Shown here in pieces: positions 43,315 to 51,599 of a stretch of DNA of 64,000 nt. The translations under genes were made by a program, and so were the position numbers. How positions within the stretch are numbered: the first letter of the stretch is position 1; each line of letters starts with the position of its first letter. Source of the DNA: Hydrogenoanaerobacterium sp032017025 (GTDB lineage: Bacteria > Bacillota > Clostridia > Oscillospirales > Ruminococcaceae); NCBI RefSeq assembly GCF_032017025.1, contig NZ_DALZQO010000004.1, positions 62,001 to 126,000 on the forward strand, in the 5' to 3' direction. The notes beneath the pieces were generated by a model, which saw nothing but the letters and a program-made list of their open reading frames with translations, was not told the origin of the DNA and did no database searches.

Positions 43315-43770
43315 TTAGTCATTGGTTTTTGAATTGTAGAATTGCAGTAATCTGTTGGTGATACGTAATAGCTCCATGCTGTCCGTTTCGCCGAGAAAGT
43401 CTGTCAACTCCGTAACATTTGCTTTCAGTTCATCGATTGTTTTCTCCAGTGCCTGCTTGCCCGGCTCTGTAAGAGAGATTATGATAACGCGTCGGTCTTT
43501 CGAATCGGCGCTGCGCCTAATATAGCCTTTTTTCTCAAGACGATTGAGGATAGGCGTGATGCCAGGCGCCGCAACCCCCAGCGCAGTTGCAATATCAGTC
43601 GATTTCATCTCCTTTTCTTTCGAGCCCTGAACACAGAACAGAACTGCCCGTTCCCCATGCTTTAACAAGTCGGTTCGTCTAGTTTTTGAAAGGCTGAGCC
43701 TTTTCATCTGTGCAAAGGTAGTAAGCATTTCTTCCACCAACTTGCCCTGGTCATATTTCAAACTTTTCAC
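43315..43770 (-). CDS. MarR-family transcriptional regulator
   Basis: A 151-aa MarR-type repressor. The winged helix contains STDIATALGVAAPGITPILNRLEKKGYIRR and the wing SKDRRVIIISLTEPGK. It is the first gene of the operon and precedes the two exporter genes by 11 nt, so autoregulation and drug- or metabolite-induced expression are likely. A long inverted repeat lies immediately upstream. Confidence 0.93.
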   Translation of the reverse strand: MKSLKYDQGKLVEEMLTTFAQMKRLSLSKTRRTDLLKHGERAVLFCVQGSKEKEMKSTDIATALGVAAPGITPILNRLEKKGYIRRSADSKDRRVIIISLTEPGKQALEKTIDELKANVTELTDFLGETDSMELLRITNRLLQFYNSKTND

Positions 43771-43779
43771 CTGCCTGCA

Positions 43780-43822
43780 AATATACTTAACACCATTAAT
43801 TATTAACGTTATTAAGTATATT
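43780..43822. promoter_or_regulatory. Candidate MarR operator: 11-bp inverted arms
   Basis: AATATACTTAA (43780-43790) and TTAAGTATATT (43812-43822) are exact inverted arms around a 21-bp spacer containing TAACGTTA. The element overlaps the probable minus-strand promoter just upstream of the marR start, as expected for an autoregulated MarR repressor. Confidence 0.65.
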
Positions 43823-43876
43823 CCAATATAGCCAAAAAATCAATGAACTAATTGTTAATAATAAATAAAATTTAGT

Positions 43877-43913
43877 TAAAAAAACCCGATAGAGTCTAGT
43901 TCTCTACCGGGTT
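43877..43913 (-). terminator. Terminator facing the MarR operon
   Basis: On the minus strand AACCCGGTAGAG pairs with CTCTATCGGGTT (one G-U pair) and runs into a T tract. It ends transcripts coming from the efp/CD1247-like side, or from the partial frame at 43928-44104. Confidence 0.85.
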
Positions 43914-43927
43914 TTGCGAAGACATAG

Positions 43928-44104
43928 TTATTTTATGCGAGATTCTTGATGATATGCACCGAGCACAATAGACGCAGGCATTGCAGCCGGTATATTTTGC
44001 AAGTTATACAGCGCCAAGCGAAAAACTGCAACAACAAGCACTATGGTCGGTTTTAGAATTCCTTCTACCAATGAGAAGTGCGGTGACGTTATAAAACGCC
44101 ACCG
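43928..44104 (-). other. Open frame cut by an assembly gap, uncertain
   Basis: Reading from the gap, 58 codons stay open to a TAA at 43928-43930, just before a terminator. The product contains hydrophobic KPTIVLVVAVFRLALYNLQ and ends ASIVLGAYHQESRIK. I do not recognise it. The 5' part lies in the N run and is part of a palindromic sequence, so this may be the tail of a lost gene or a non-coding repeat. Confidence 0.25.
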
Positions 44105-44129
44105 NNNNNNNNNNCCCCCGCACTTCTCA
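44072..44129. repeat. Nested inverted repeat containing a 10-N assembly gap
   Basis: The outer arms TGAGAAGTGCGG (44072-44083) and CCGCACTTCTCA (44118-44129) flank an inner hairpin in which CGGTGACGTT faces AACGCCACCG. Ten Ns occupy 44105-44114. The assembly apparently broke inside this palindrome, so the true length and sequence of the centre are unknown. Confidence 0.75.
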
Positions 44130-44143
44130 AAACGATTGACTAT

Positions 44144-44575
44144 TTATTTGTCGCAACCACAGTCACAGCCGCAGTCGTCAGCCTCAAAGTCGAACTCCAG
44201 CAGCTCGCCGCAGTTGGGGCAGTCGATAGAACCGTCATCGAGAATGTCGTCGTTTACGTATACGGTGTCACCGCATTTGGGGCAGGTAACTTCGTACAGG
44301 TCATCGTCGCAAAACTCGTCCTCATCTTCATCGCAGCAATCGCATCCGTCTTCATCCTCGTAGAAGTCTTCCTCAAGAGCTTCCAGATCCTCATCGATTG
44401 CATCAACCTGCTCGCTCAGCTCTGCAACATCGTCTTCAATGTCGGACATTGTGAAAGCAATATCATCCAAGACCTCAAGCATCTCTTTGATTACTCTGCC
44501 TTCTTTGGTCGAATCATCAACGCCCAGACCCTCGGTTAAACCTCTCAAATAAGCAACTCTTTCAGTTACTGTCAT
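44144..44575 (-). CDS. CD1247-like acidic protein with zinc ribbon
   Basis: A 143-aa, very acidic protein. The N-terminal helical domain (TVTERVAYLRGLTEGLGVDD) matches the CD1247 N-terminal family of clostridia. A coiled coil rich in Asp/Glu follows (about 40-75), then a Cys-rich patch (GCDCCDEDED) and a zinc ribbon with CPKCGD and CPNCGELLEF, and a second Cys cluster DDCGCDCGCDK at the end. AGGGAGG precedes the ATG. It lies 51 nt after efp, probably in the same operon. Function unknown. Confidence 0.85.
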   Translation of the reverse strand: MTVTERVAYLRGLTEGLGVDDSTKEGRVIKEMLEVLDDIAFTMSDIEDDVAELSEQVDAIDEDLEALEEDFYEDEDGCDCCDEDEDEFCDDDLYEVTCPKCGDTVYVNDDILDDGSIDCPNCGELLEFDFEADDCGCDCGCDK

Positions 44576-44626
44576 AGTAGTATCCTCCCTTACGAGATAT
44601 TATATTTTTAAATGGGTAAACATAAA

Positions 44627-45184
44627 TTAGGCACGCTCCATGTATTCGCCAACACGAGTATCGACACGAATCATATCGCCTTCCTCAATAAACAAGGGAA
44701 CGCTGATTTCTGCGCCGGTTTCAAGTGTAGCGGGTTTGGTAGCGTTGGTTGCAGTGTTGCCCTTAAAGCCCGGATCGGTTTTGGTAACCTTCAGCTCAAT
44801 GAAGTTCGGGGGCTCTACACCGAACACACTGCCCTTGTAGGACAGCACCTTAACGGTGGTGTTCTCTTTGACAAATTGAAAGCTGTCGCCCAGAACCGAC
44901 TCATTGATGGGGACATTTTCGTAGGTCTCATTATCCATAAAGTAGTACAGACCGCCGTCCTCATACAGATAGTCCATCTCTTTGCGCTCAATGAACGCAG
45001 TGGGATATTTGTCAGAGGGGTTAAAGGTTTTTTCTGTAACAGAACCTGTGATAACGTTTTTAATTTTTGTTCTGACAAAAGCTGCGCCTTTGCCCGGTTT
45101 TACATGCTGGAACTCTATAATCTGTACAACGTTACCGTCCATATCAAATGTAACACCATTTCTAAAATCGCCTGCTGATACCAT
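44627..45184 (-). CDS. efp: Elongation factor P
   Basis: Relieves ribosome stalling at polyproline. The ATG at 45182-45184 has GGAGG 8 nt upstream, giving 185 aa. Three beta-barrel domains are recognisable. The tip loop is KPGKGAAF with Lys32, the position modified in family members. The C-terminal motif is GFKGNTATNATKPATLETG. It lies between an M24 aminopeptidase and the CD1247-like gene, a common clostridial neighbourhood. It has its own promoter. Confidence 0.96.
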   Translation of the reverse strand: MVSAGDFRNGVTFDMDGNVVQIIEFQHVKPGKGAAFVRTKIKNVITGSVTEKTFNPSDKYPTAFIERKEMDYLYEDGGLYYFMDNETYENVPINESVLGDSFQFVKENTTVKVLSYKGSVFGVEPPNFIELKVTKTDPGFKGNTATNATKPATLETGAEISVPLFIEEGDMIRVDTRVGEYMERA

Positions 45185-45237
45185 GTATTTTTCCTCCACA
45201 ATAATAGTAAATATTCAGAAAATATCTTAACATTATA

Positions 45238-45266
45238 ATTTTATATTAAAACATCGATTTTGGCAA
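45238..45266 (-). promoter_or_regulatory. Promoter for efp
   Basis: TTGCCA (45261-45266), a 17-nt spacer and TAAAAT (45238-45243) on the minus strand lie about 54 nt before the efp start codon. Confidence 0.7.
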
Positions 45267-45335
45267 GTGATTTTTACGATTATCTGCTAAATACTGCATA
45301 AAAATTACCATATTCCGGATTTATCCATAAAAGTG

Positions 45336-46406
45336 CTACAGTATCATGAGGTTTTTGGGGCTACATGTAAGATTCTCCACCCCGTTTTCGGTGACATACA
45401 CCATATCCTCAATGCGGCAGCCGAATTCACCCGCAAGGTAAATGCCCGGCTCCACCGTCATGACAATACCCGGTTCTACAAGCTCATTGCAAAACGTGCT
45501 GAACCGTGGGTCTTCATGGATTTCGATTCCCACGGAGTGACCGAGACCATGCCCAAAGCAGCCCTCAAAGCCCGCCTCTTTGATAAGATTGCGTGCTGCC
45601 GCATCCACATCACTGCAGGTTGTGCCCAGTTTAATCGCATCTATACCCGCAAGCTGCGCCTTCAGTACTGTATCGTACACCAATCTCTGGCGCTCCGACA
45701 CCTTACCCACTGCAACAGTGCGCGTCATATCCGAATGGTAGCCGTCAACGATGGCACCAAAATCCATGGTGACAAAGTCGCCGCTTTCAATGATCTTATC
45801 GGTAGGTACGCCATGCGGCTTTGACGAGTTCTGCCCCGAAACCACAATAAAATCGAATGAAACTGCATCTGCTCCCCTTTTTCTCATGAAAAACTCCATA
45901 TCAAGGGCTATCTCGCGTTCGGTTTTACCCGCTTCAATCCGATTTAGAATGTAGTCGAAGGTGTCCTCGGTGAGAGCCTGCGCAGCACGAATTTTTTTAA
46001 TTTCATCCAAAGTTTTGTGGCGGCGCTGCGAAAGAATAAGCTGATCTACGGTGTATTCCTCCAGCAGTGTTACCGGAGAAAGCAGTGACGCAAAGCGGTT
46101 AAAACTGCTGACGGTGACATAGCTGTTTTCGGTAGCCACAGTTTTAACCGCATGCTTATTACAGAGTGACTGTAAAGATTTTGGAGTGTTCTCGAGCAGC
46201 AATACCTCACAGCCACTGATTGCAGCCTTTGCCGCTTCAACGTAACGGAAATCAATCAAGAAATAGGCTGCCTCCCTGGTGACAAACAATATTCCCGCAG
46301 AAGACGGAAAGCCAGTATAGTATAGGCGGTTTTGCTCTGAAGTAATCAATGCGGCGTCAATATGTTCCGGTAGATTCTGCATCAGCCGTTCAATCTTATT
46401 TTTCAT
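45336..46406 (-). CDS. Xaa-Pro aminopeptidase (M24 family)
   Basis: Cytosolic dimetal aminopeptidase that removes N-terminal residues before proline. The 356-aa protein has a creatinase-type N-terminal domain and a pita-bread catalytic domain. Metal ligands are visible in MDFGAIVDGYHSDMTRT (two Asp), GHGLGHSVGIEIHEDP (His), MTVEPGIYL (Glu) and GCRIEDMVYV (Glu). It lies between aroQ and efp; the efp-pepP pairing is frequent in Firmicutes. Confidence 0.93.
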   Translation of the reverse strand: MKNKIERLMQNLPEHIDAALITSEQNRLYYTGFPSSAGILFVTREAAYFLIDFRYVEAAKAAISGCEVLLLENTPKSLQSLCNKHAVKTVATENSYVTVSSFNRFASLLSPVTLLEEYTVDQLILSQRRHKTLDEIKKIRAAQALTEDTFDYILNRIEAGKTEREIALDMEFFMRKRGADAVSFDFIVVSGQNSSKPHGVPTDKIIESGDFVTMDFGAIVDGYHSDMTRTVAVGKVSERQRLVYDTVLKAQLAGIDAIKLGTTCSDVDAAARNLIKEAGFEGCFGHGLGHSVGIEIHEDPRFSTFCNELVEPGIVMTVEPGIYLAGEFGCRIEDMVYVTENGVENLTCSPKNLMIL

Positions 46407-46444
46407 ATGACATCTCCTATCTTTACTTTGCAGATGAGCTTATA

Positions 46445-46879
46445 TTACAGCAAATGCTTCACAGCGTCAATCGCAAGCAGATAACTGTATTTACCGAACC
46501 CACAGATCTGCCCAACACAGACCGGCGCAAGCACCGAGGTATGGCGGAATTCGTCACGCGCATGAATGTTGGAGAAATGCACTTCAATTACGGGAATCAT
46601 GATGGTGGAAATAGCATCACGAATGGCGTAGCTATAGTGTGTATATGCGCCGGCATTGAGTACAACACCATCGAAAGCGGTGCGTGCCTCGTGCAGTTTA
46701 TCGATGATGCCACCCTCGTGATTGGACTGGTATACCTCGCAGTCAAAGCCGGCCGCGGTGGCATAAGCCGTAATCTCTGCATTGATGTCGTTGATAGTTT
46801 CTTTGCCGTATATACCGGTTTCACGAAGCCCTGTGAGGTTAATGTTGGGGCCATGGATGATTAAAAGACGTTTTTTCAT
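46445..46879 (-). CDS. aroQ: 3-dehydroquinate dehydratase, type II
   Basis: Shikimate-pathway enzyme converting 3-dehydroquinate to 3-dehydroshikimate; dodecameric in the family. The 144-aa protein has IIHGPNINLTGLRETGIYG with the catalytic Tyr of IYG (family: GPNLNLLGxREP), NAGAYTHYSYAIRDAI, and HFSNIHARDEFRHTS. It lies 4 nt before the endonuclease IV-like gene's stop, in a close-packed run. Confidence 0.94.
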   Translation of the reverse strand: MKKRLLIIHGPNINLTGLRETGIYGKETINDINAEITAYATAAGFDCEVYQSNHEGGIIDKLHEARTAFDGVVLNAGAYTHYSYAIRDAISTIMIPVIEVHFSNIHARDEFRHTSVLAPVCVGQICGFGKYSYLLAIDAVKHLL

Positions 46880-46883
46880 GCTG

Positions 46884-47741
46884 TCACTCTCCTGCTGCTA
46901 AATAGATAGCTCTCATTTTTGCCGCGTCCTCCGCCTGTGTACCGCTGGATTCGCAAATGATGGTGGGCTCACAGTTTTTTCGGACAATCAACTCGGCTAC
47001 AGGTTCAAAGTTGGGGCCGAATACGGTGTCGCCAAAAGTTAGGTGGCGTTTTTCTCCACCGTTTTGCGTATATTCAATCTTGGAAAAATGCGAATGGAAT
47101 TCTCGGAGGCGCGAAATACCTAGCTTGTTTTCAATGGTATCAAAGATAGCTTCAAAATCGGCGAAGGTTTTCAGCCCGCCAAAGGTTCGCGCATTGAGGT
47201 GCCCGAAATCGATACAGGGAATCAGGCGTTCATCGATGGTACACAGCTGCACAACCTCTTCCAGCGTACCGAGCTGGTTCACTTTGCCCATGGTCTCGGG
47301 GCAGATGCGCACGTCTGTGTAGCCCGCTTCGTCCAATGCGGCAACGGCTTTGCGCATGGTGTCCATTGCGAGGGCAAGCGCCTCTTCCCTGCTGATTTTA
47401 GAACAAGAGCCGGAATGTACTACAATGCGGGTACCGCCCATGGCTTTGACGGCCCGCGCACTTTGCAAAATGTAATTGACACTGCCGAGCCGTTTTTCCT
47501 CCTCTAAGCTTGAGAGAGAAATAAAATAGGGCGCATGCAGCGAGAGCTGAATGTTCTTTTCCGCTGCTGCAGCACCAAACTCAGCTGCCGAAGCATCGGA
47601 GATTTTAACGCCCCTACCGCATTGATACTCGTAAGCATTCAGCCCAAGCTGCTCAAGATATTCGGGAATTTGCGTATTCTTTTTATAACCCTGCGCAGAA
47701 AAGCTGTCGCTGTTACCGGCAGGTCCGAAGTGAATACTCAT
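46884..47741 (-). CDS. Endonuclease IV / sugar-isomerase-like TIM barrel protein
   Basis: A 285-aa protein of the AP-endonuclease-2 / xylose-isomerase-like superfamily. Metal-ligand regions seen are LSLHAPYF, RIVVHSGS, ICPETMGK, CIDFGHLNAR and EFHSHFSKIEY, which match the zinc layout of endonuclease IV. The usual endonuclease IV length is similar (about 280). It may be a real AP endonuclease or a diverged member. It overlaps the YqeG-type gene by 4 nt. Confidence 0.8.
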   Translation of the reverse strand: MSIHFGPAGNSDSFSAQGYKKNTQIPEYLEQLGLNAYEYQCGRGVKISDASAAEFGAAAAEKNIQLSLHAPYFISLSSLEEEKRLGSVNYILQSARAVKAMGGTRIVVHSGSCSKISREEALALAMDTMRKAVAALDEAGYTDVRICPETMGKVNQLGTLEEVVQLCTIDERLIPCIDFGHLNARTFGGLKTFADFEAIFDTIENKLGISRLREFHSHFSKIEYTQNGGEKRHLTFGDTVFGPNFEPVAELIVRKNCEPTIICESSGTQAEDAAKMRAIYLAAGE

Positions 47742-48253
47742 TTTTGTTCTCCTTTTGCGCCTCTGCCACGGTGATATGCCCTTAAAAAGGGACGTTCGAG
47801 TACACGTTTTACGAAAAACAGTACACCGGTTTCCAATTCAATTGGTTCAACCAATATGCTTTTGATGCCAAACAGGTTTGCGCCTGCAATATCGGTAAAA
47901 AGCTGGTCACCCACAATGGCAACCTCACTTTTGGGCAGCCCTAGGCGCTCGCAGCAGCGCTGAAAACCCTTAGGCAATGGCTTTGCACCCGAAGACTCAA
48001 ACAGCAGCCCTAAACGGTCGGCAAACGGCTTTACTCTGTCATGAGTATTATTGGATAAAATCATCAGCGGAATACCGCTTTGCTTCATGATATCAAGCCA
48101 TTCCAGAATATTTTCGTTGGGCACGGGGTTGCCATGGGTTGTCAGAGTATTGTCTACATCGAGCAGCAATGCCTTAATATCCATAGAATGCAACAGCTGG
48201 GGGGTGAGGTCGTAAGCGCGCTTGGTGCTGTAATAAGGATAAAAAATTGACAT
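47738..48253 (-). CDS. YqeG-family HAD phosphatase
   Basis: HAD IIIA-type phosphatase of the YqeG family. The ATG at 48253, after GGGAGG with about 6-nt spacing, gives 171 aa; a start 14 codons upstream is not needed. Motif I is LLDVDNTLTTHG, with LSNNTHDR and KPLPKGF, and GDQLFTDIAGAN follows. In Bacillus yqeG lies by aroE and related genes, consistent with aroQ nearby. The substrate is unsettled. Confidence 0.88.
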   Translation of the reverse strand: MSIFYPYYSTKRAYDLTPQLLHSMDIKALLLDVDNTLTTHGNPVPNENILEWLDIMKQSGIPLMILSNNTHDRVKPFADRLGLLFESSGAKPLPKGFQRCCERLGLPKSEVAIVGDQLFTDIAGANLFGIKSILVEPIELETGVLFFVKRVLERPFLRAYHRGRGAKGEQK

Positions 48254-48351
48254 GATGTCCTCCCATACTGAAAACAATATTTGGGGTTGTTGCATAGAAC
48301 GTATAGAAACAATTATATTAATCAGGCAGTTTTTATTCGTAAAAATCGGTA

Positions 48352-48382
48352 AAATGAAAAAGCGAGCACATACATGCTCGCT
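48352..48382 (-). terminator. Terminator after rpsU
   Basis: AGCGAGCA and TGCTCGCT arms with a short loop (48361-48382) are followed on the minus strand by TTTTTCATTTT. Confidence 0.88.
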
Positions 48383-48406
48383 TTCATCACTTTTTAACGA
48401 TACGAA

Positions 48407-48583
48407 TTACTTGAATTTGCGTTTGCGAGCAGCCTCAGACTTTTTCTTACGCTTTACAGACGGCTTCTCATAATGCTCTCTCTTGCGCACTTCAGCCAAC
48501 ACGCCGGATTTTGCGCAGGATCTCTTAAATCTTCTAAGAGCGCTGTCAAGTGATTCATTATCTTTAATATGAATTTCTGCCAT
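48407..48583 (-). CDS. rpsU: 30S ribosomal protein S21
   Basis: Small-subunit ribosomal protein near the anti-Shine-Dalgarno region. The ATG at 48581-48583, after GGGAGGG, gives 58 aa starting MAEIHIKDNESLDSALRRFKR. The C-terminus is strongly basic (KPSVKRKKKSEAARKRKFK). Length and sequence are typical. It stands alone between leuS and the YqeG-type gene, with its own terminator. Confidence 0.96.
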   Translation of the reverse strand: MAEIHIKDNESLDSALRRFKRSCAKSGVLAEVRKREHYEKPSVKRKKKSEAARKRKFK

Positions 48584-48725
48584 TACTAATTCCCTCCCCA
48601 CGCCAGGAGTATTTAGTTAGATATTCCATGCGTTCTGCAACTCACAAAATATAACAAAACTGATTATACAATAGAAAGGATATGCTTGTCAAGTATTTTA
48701 GAGGTATTGCCCTCTTTTGTAAAAA

Positions 48726-51131
48726 TTATTTCACAACGATGTTGACAAGTTTACCCGGAACATAAATCTCTTTCACAATGCTTTTGCCACTGATTATGTC
48801 GATTACCGCGGCATCCTGTTTTGCAGCTGCAATCGCATCGGCAGCGGTGATATCTGCGGCAACGTTTAGGCGTGCCTTGATTTTGCCGTTGATCTGTACC
48901 ACAACCTCAATGGTGGACTCTTTGCATTTGGCCTCCTCATAGGTGACCCACTTCTGCTCGTTGATCATTCCGCCAAAGCCCAGCACCTGCCACATTTCCT
49001 CTGCAAGGTGGGGAGCGAACGGGTCGATCAGAATGAGAAACGCTTTAAGCTCCGCTTTATTGACCTTTCCGGTATCGGTAAGATTGTTAAGCAGCGCCAT
49101 CATTGCGGCAATTGCGGTGTTAAATTTCAGGTTTTCAATATCCTCGGTAACCTTTTTTATGGTTTTGTGCATAGGGGTTTCGACCTCGGGGCGGAATTCG
49201 TCGCCATCAATCAAAATCTCTTGCAAATTCCAAATTCTTTCAAGAAAACGCTTACAGCCCTTAATGGAGGAGGAGTTCCAAGGCGCACTCTTTTCAAAGT
49301 CACCGATGAACATTTCATAAAGGCGCATGGTATCCGCACCGAATTCGTTTACAATATCATCGGGGTTGATAACGTTGCCGCGCGATTTGCTCATCTTCTC
49401 GTTGTTTTCGCCCAGAATCATACCGTGGCTGGTGCGTTTCGCATATGGCTCAGGTGTGCTCACCACGCCGATATCGTACAGGAATTTGTGCCAGAAACGA
49501 GAGTAAAGCAGATGCAGCGTGGTATGCTCCATACCACCGTTGTACCAGTTGACGGGCAGCCAGTAATCCAATGCCTCTTTGCTTGCAAGCGCGTCGTTAT
49601 TGGTTGGGTCGCAGTAGCGCATAAAGTACCACGACGAGCCGGCCCACTGAGGCATGGTGTCGGTTTCGCGCTTTGCGGGGCCACCGCAGTGCGGGCAGGT
49701 GGTGTTTACCCAGCTGTCTATTTTTGCAAGCGGAGACTCTCCGGTCTCGGTTTGCTCATAGGTATCGACCTGAGGTAATGTCAGCGGCAGCTGATCTTCA
49801 GGCAGGGGTACATAACCGCATTTGTCGCAGCAGACAATTGGAATTGGCTCGCCCCAGTAACGCTGGCGGGAGAATACCCAGTCGCGCAGCTTGTAGTTGA
49901 TTTTTTTCTCGCCCTTGCCTTTTTCTGCCAGCCAGTCAATAATTTTTACTTTTGCATCTTCAACCGAAAGCCCTGTGAGGAAATCGGAATTGACCATAAC
50001 GCCGGTTGCGCAATCGGTAAAGGCTTCCTCCTGCACATTGCCGCCTGCAACCACCTCAATGATGGGAAGGTCAAATTTCTTAGCGAATTCCCAGTCGCGG
50101 GTATCATGCGCAGGAACCGCCATAATCGCGCCTGTACCATACGAGGTAAGCACGTAATCCGCCACAAAGATGGGAATTTCGGTACCGTTTACAGGATTGA
50201 TGCCGCGAACACCTTTTAACTCTACGCCGGTTTTTTCTTTGACCAGCTCGGTGCGTTCAAAATCAGATTTTTTGGCTGCTTCTTCCTGATAAGCCTTGAT
50301 GTCCGAAAGATTACTGATTTTATCTGCCCATTTTTCGATGAACGGATGCTCGGGCGAAATGACCATATAGGTTGCGCCAAACAACGTATCGGGACGTGTA
50401 GTGTACACGCGCAGGTCATCGCCTGCGGTGGTGCCGAAATCGACATTTGCACCCGTGGAACGGCCAATCCAGTTGATTTGAGATACCTTTACCCTGTCTA
50501 TGTAATCCACAAGGTCGAGGTCATTGATGAGGCGTTCGGCATACTCGGTGATTTTCAGCATCCACTGGCTTTTCACCTTGCGTACAACCTCACCACCACA
50601 GCGCTCGCAGCCACCGTTTACAACCTCTTCGTTTGCCAATACAACCTTACAGCCGGTGCACCAGTTTACCGCCATCTCTTTTTTGTATGCCAAGCCTTTA
50701 TGAAAGAGTTGCAGAAAAATCCACTGTGTCCATTTAAAATAGTCGGGATCGGTGGTGTTGATCTCTCGGTTCCAGTCGAACGACAGGCCGAGGGATTTTA
50801 GCTGTTTTTTGAAATGCGCTACGTTCTGTTTGGTAACAACCTCGGGATGAATATGGTTCTTCATCGCAAAGTTCTCGGTGGGCAGCCCAAATGCATCCCA
50901 GCCCATAGGGTACAAAACATTGTAACCCTCAAGGCTGCGCTTTCTCGAAACAATATCAAGTGCGGTATACGAGCGCGGATGACCGACATGCAGCCCCTGC
51001 CCCGAGGGATAAGGGAACTCTACCAGAGCGTAAAATTTGGGCTTTGAATAATCATTGGTCGCAGCAAATACATTTTTTGCGTCCCAGATATCCTGCCACT
51101 TTTTTTCTACCTCTGTAAAATTATATTTCAT
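48726..51131 (-). CDS. leuS: Leucyl-tRNA synthetase
   Basis: Class I aminoacyl-tRNA synthetase, 801 aa. HIGH-type motif HVGH is at residues 48-51 (PSGQGLHVGHPRSY). An editing CP1 domain has TTRPDTLFGATYMV and GTGAIMAVPAHDTRD, and a zinc-knuckle region has CCDKCGYVPL. The KMSKS motif is in NNEKMSKSRGNVI. The length is near the lower end for bacterial LeuS. Only a small hairpin (CCCGC/GCGGG) and no T-box precedes it. Confidence 0.97.
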   Translation of the reverse strand: MKYNFTEVEKKWQDIWDAKNVFAATNDYSKPKFYALVEFPYPSGQGLHVGHPRSYTALDIVSRKRSLEGYNVLYPMGWDAFGLPTENFAMKNHIHPEVVTKQNVAHFKKQLKSLGLSFDWNREINTTDPDYFKWTQWIFLQLFHKGLAYKKEMAVNWCTGCKVVLANEEVVNGGCERCGGEVVRKVKSQWMLKITEYAERLINDLDLVDYIDRVKVSQINWIGRSTGANVDFGTTAGDDLRVYTTRPDTLFGATYMVISPEHPFIEKWADKISNLSDIKAYQEEAAKKSDFERTELVKEKTGVELKGVRGINPVNGTEIPIFVADYVLTSYGTGAIMAVPAHDTRDWEFAKKFDLPIIEVVAGGNVQEEAFTDCATGVMVNSDFLTGLSVEDAKVKIIDWLAEKGKGEKKINYKLRDWVFSRQRYWGEPIPIVCCDKCGYVPLPEDQLPLTLPQVDTYEQTETGESPLAKIDSWVNTTCPHCGGPAKRETDTMPQWAGSSWYFMRYCDPTNNDALASKEALDYWLPVNWYNGGMEHTTLHLLYSRFWHKFLYDIGVVSTPEPYAKRTSHGMILGENNEKMSKSRGNVINPDDIVNEFGADTMRLYEMFIGDFEKSAPWNSSSIKGCKRFLERIWNLQEILIDGDEFRPEVETPMHKTIKKVTEDIENLKFNTAIAAMMALLNNLTDTGKVNKAELKAFLILIDPFAPHLAEEMWQVLGFGGMINEQKWVTYEEAKCKESTIEVVVQINGKIKARLNVAADITAADAIAAAKQDAAVIDIISGKSIVKEIYVPGKLVNIVVK

Positions 51132-51209
51132 TGCCTATTCCTCCTACCCGCCTGTAACAGCGGGATTAGTTGATTCAGAGCGTTATTTCGCCGGGCTTTT
51201 TGTGGCCCG

Positions 51210-51569
51210 TTAATCCTCTGTTAAAACATCAGATAAGTCGATTGGCGCGCCGTCTGACCACAGGCGCTCCAACGAATAGAATTCTCTGGTTTCGCCGCAG
51301 AAAATGTGCACGATTACATCGTAATAATCCAGCACCACCCAAGACGCCGACACATAGCCCTCGACACATTTCGGCTCGTACCCCAGTTTTGTCATCTGGT
51401 CCTCAACCTCATCTGCCAACGCCTTCACCTGTGTTGTATTGGTTGCAGAGGCAATAATAAAGTAATCGGCAATCGACGTTACCTTTGCAATGTGAATCGC
51501 CTTTACATCCTGTGCTTTTTTCGCATCCAACACAGATGCGATCTTCTTTGTCATTTCAAGTGATGTCAT
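51210..51569 (-). CDS. rsfS: Ribosomal silencing factor RsfS
   Basis: Binds ribosomal protein L14 and blocks subunit joining in starvation. The 119-aa protein has the family core VTSIADYFIIASATNTTQVKA, SWVVLDYYDVIVHIF and EFYSLERLWSDGAP. It lies 78 nt before leuS and 31 nt after the LCP gene, and shares the nadD-yqeK-rsfS neighbourhood common to Firmicutes. Confidence 0.95.
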   Translation of the reverse strand: MTSLEMTKKIASVLDAKKAQDVKAIHIAKVTSIADYFIIASATNTTQVKALADEVEDQMTKLGYEPKCVEGYVSASWVVLDYYDVIVHIFCGETREFYSLERLWSDGAPIDLSDVLTED

Positions 51570-51599
51570 CTAGTTCATATCCCTCCCCGTTATATGGAT

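Noticed and set aside
49008..49778. Plus-strand frame of 256 codons opposite leuS
   Set aside because: It is an antisense shadow of a conserved synthetase gene.
51132..51209. T-box leader before leuS
   Set aside because: Only 78 nt separate the genes, and neither Stem I nor the GGGTGG core is present.
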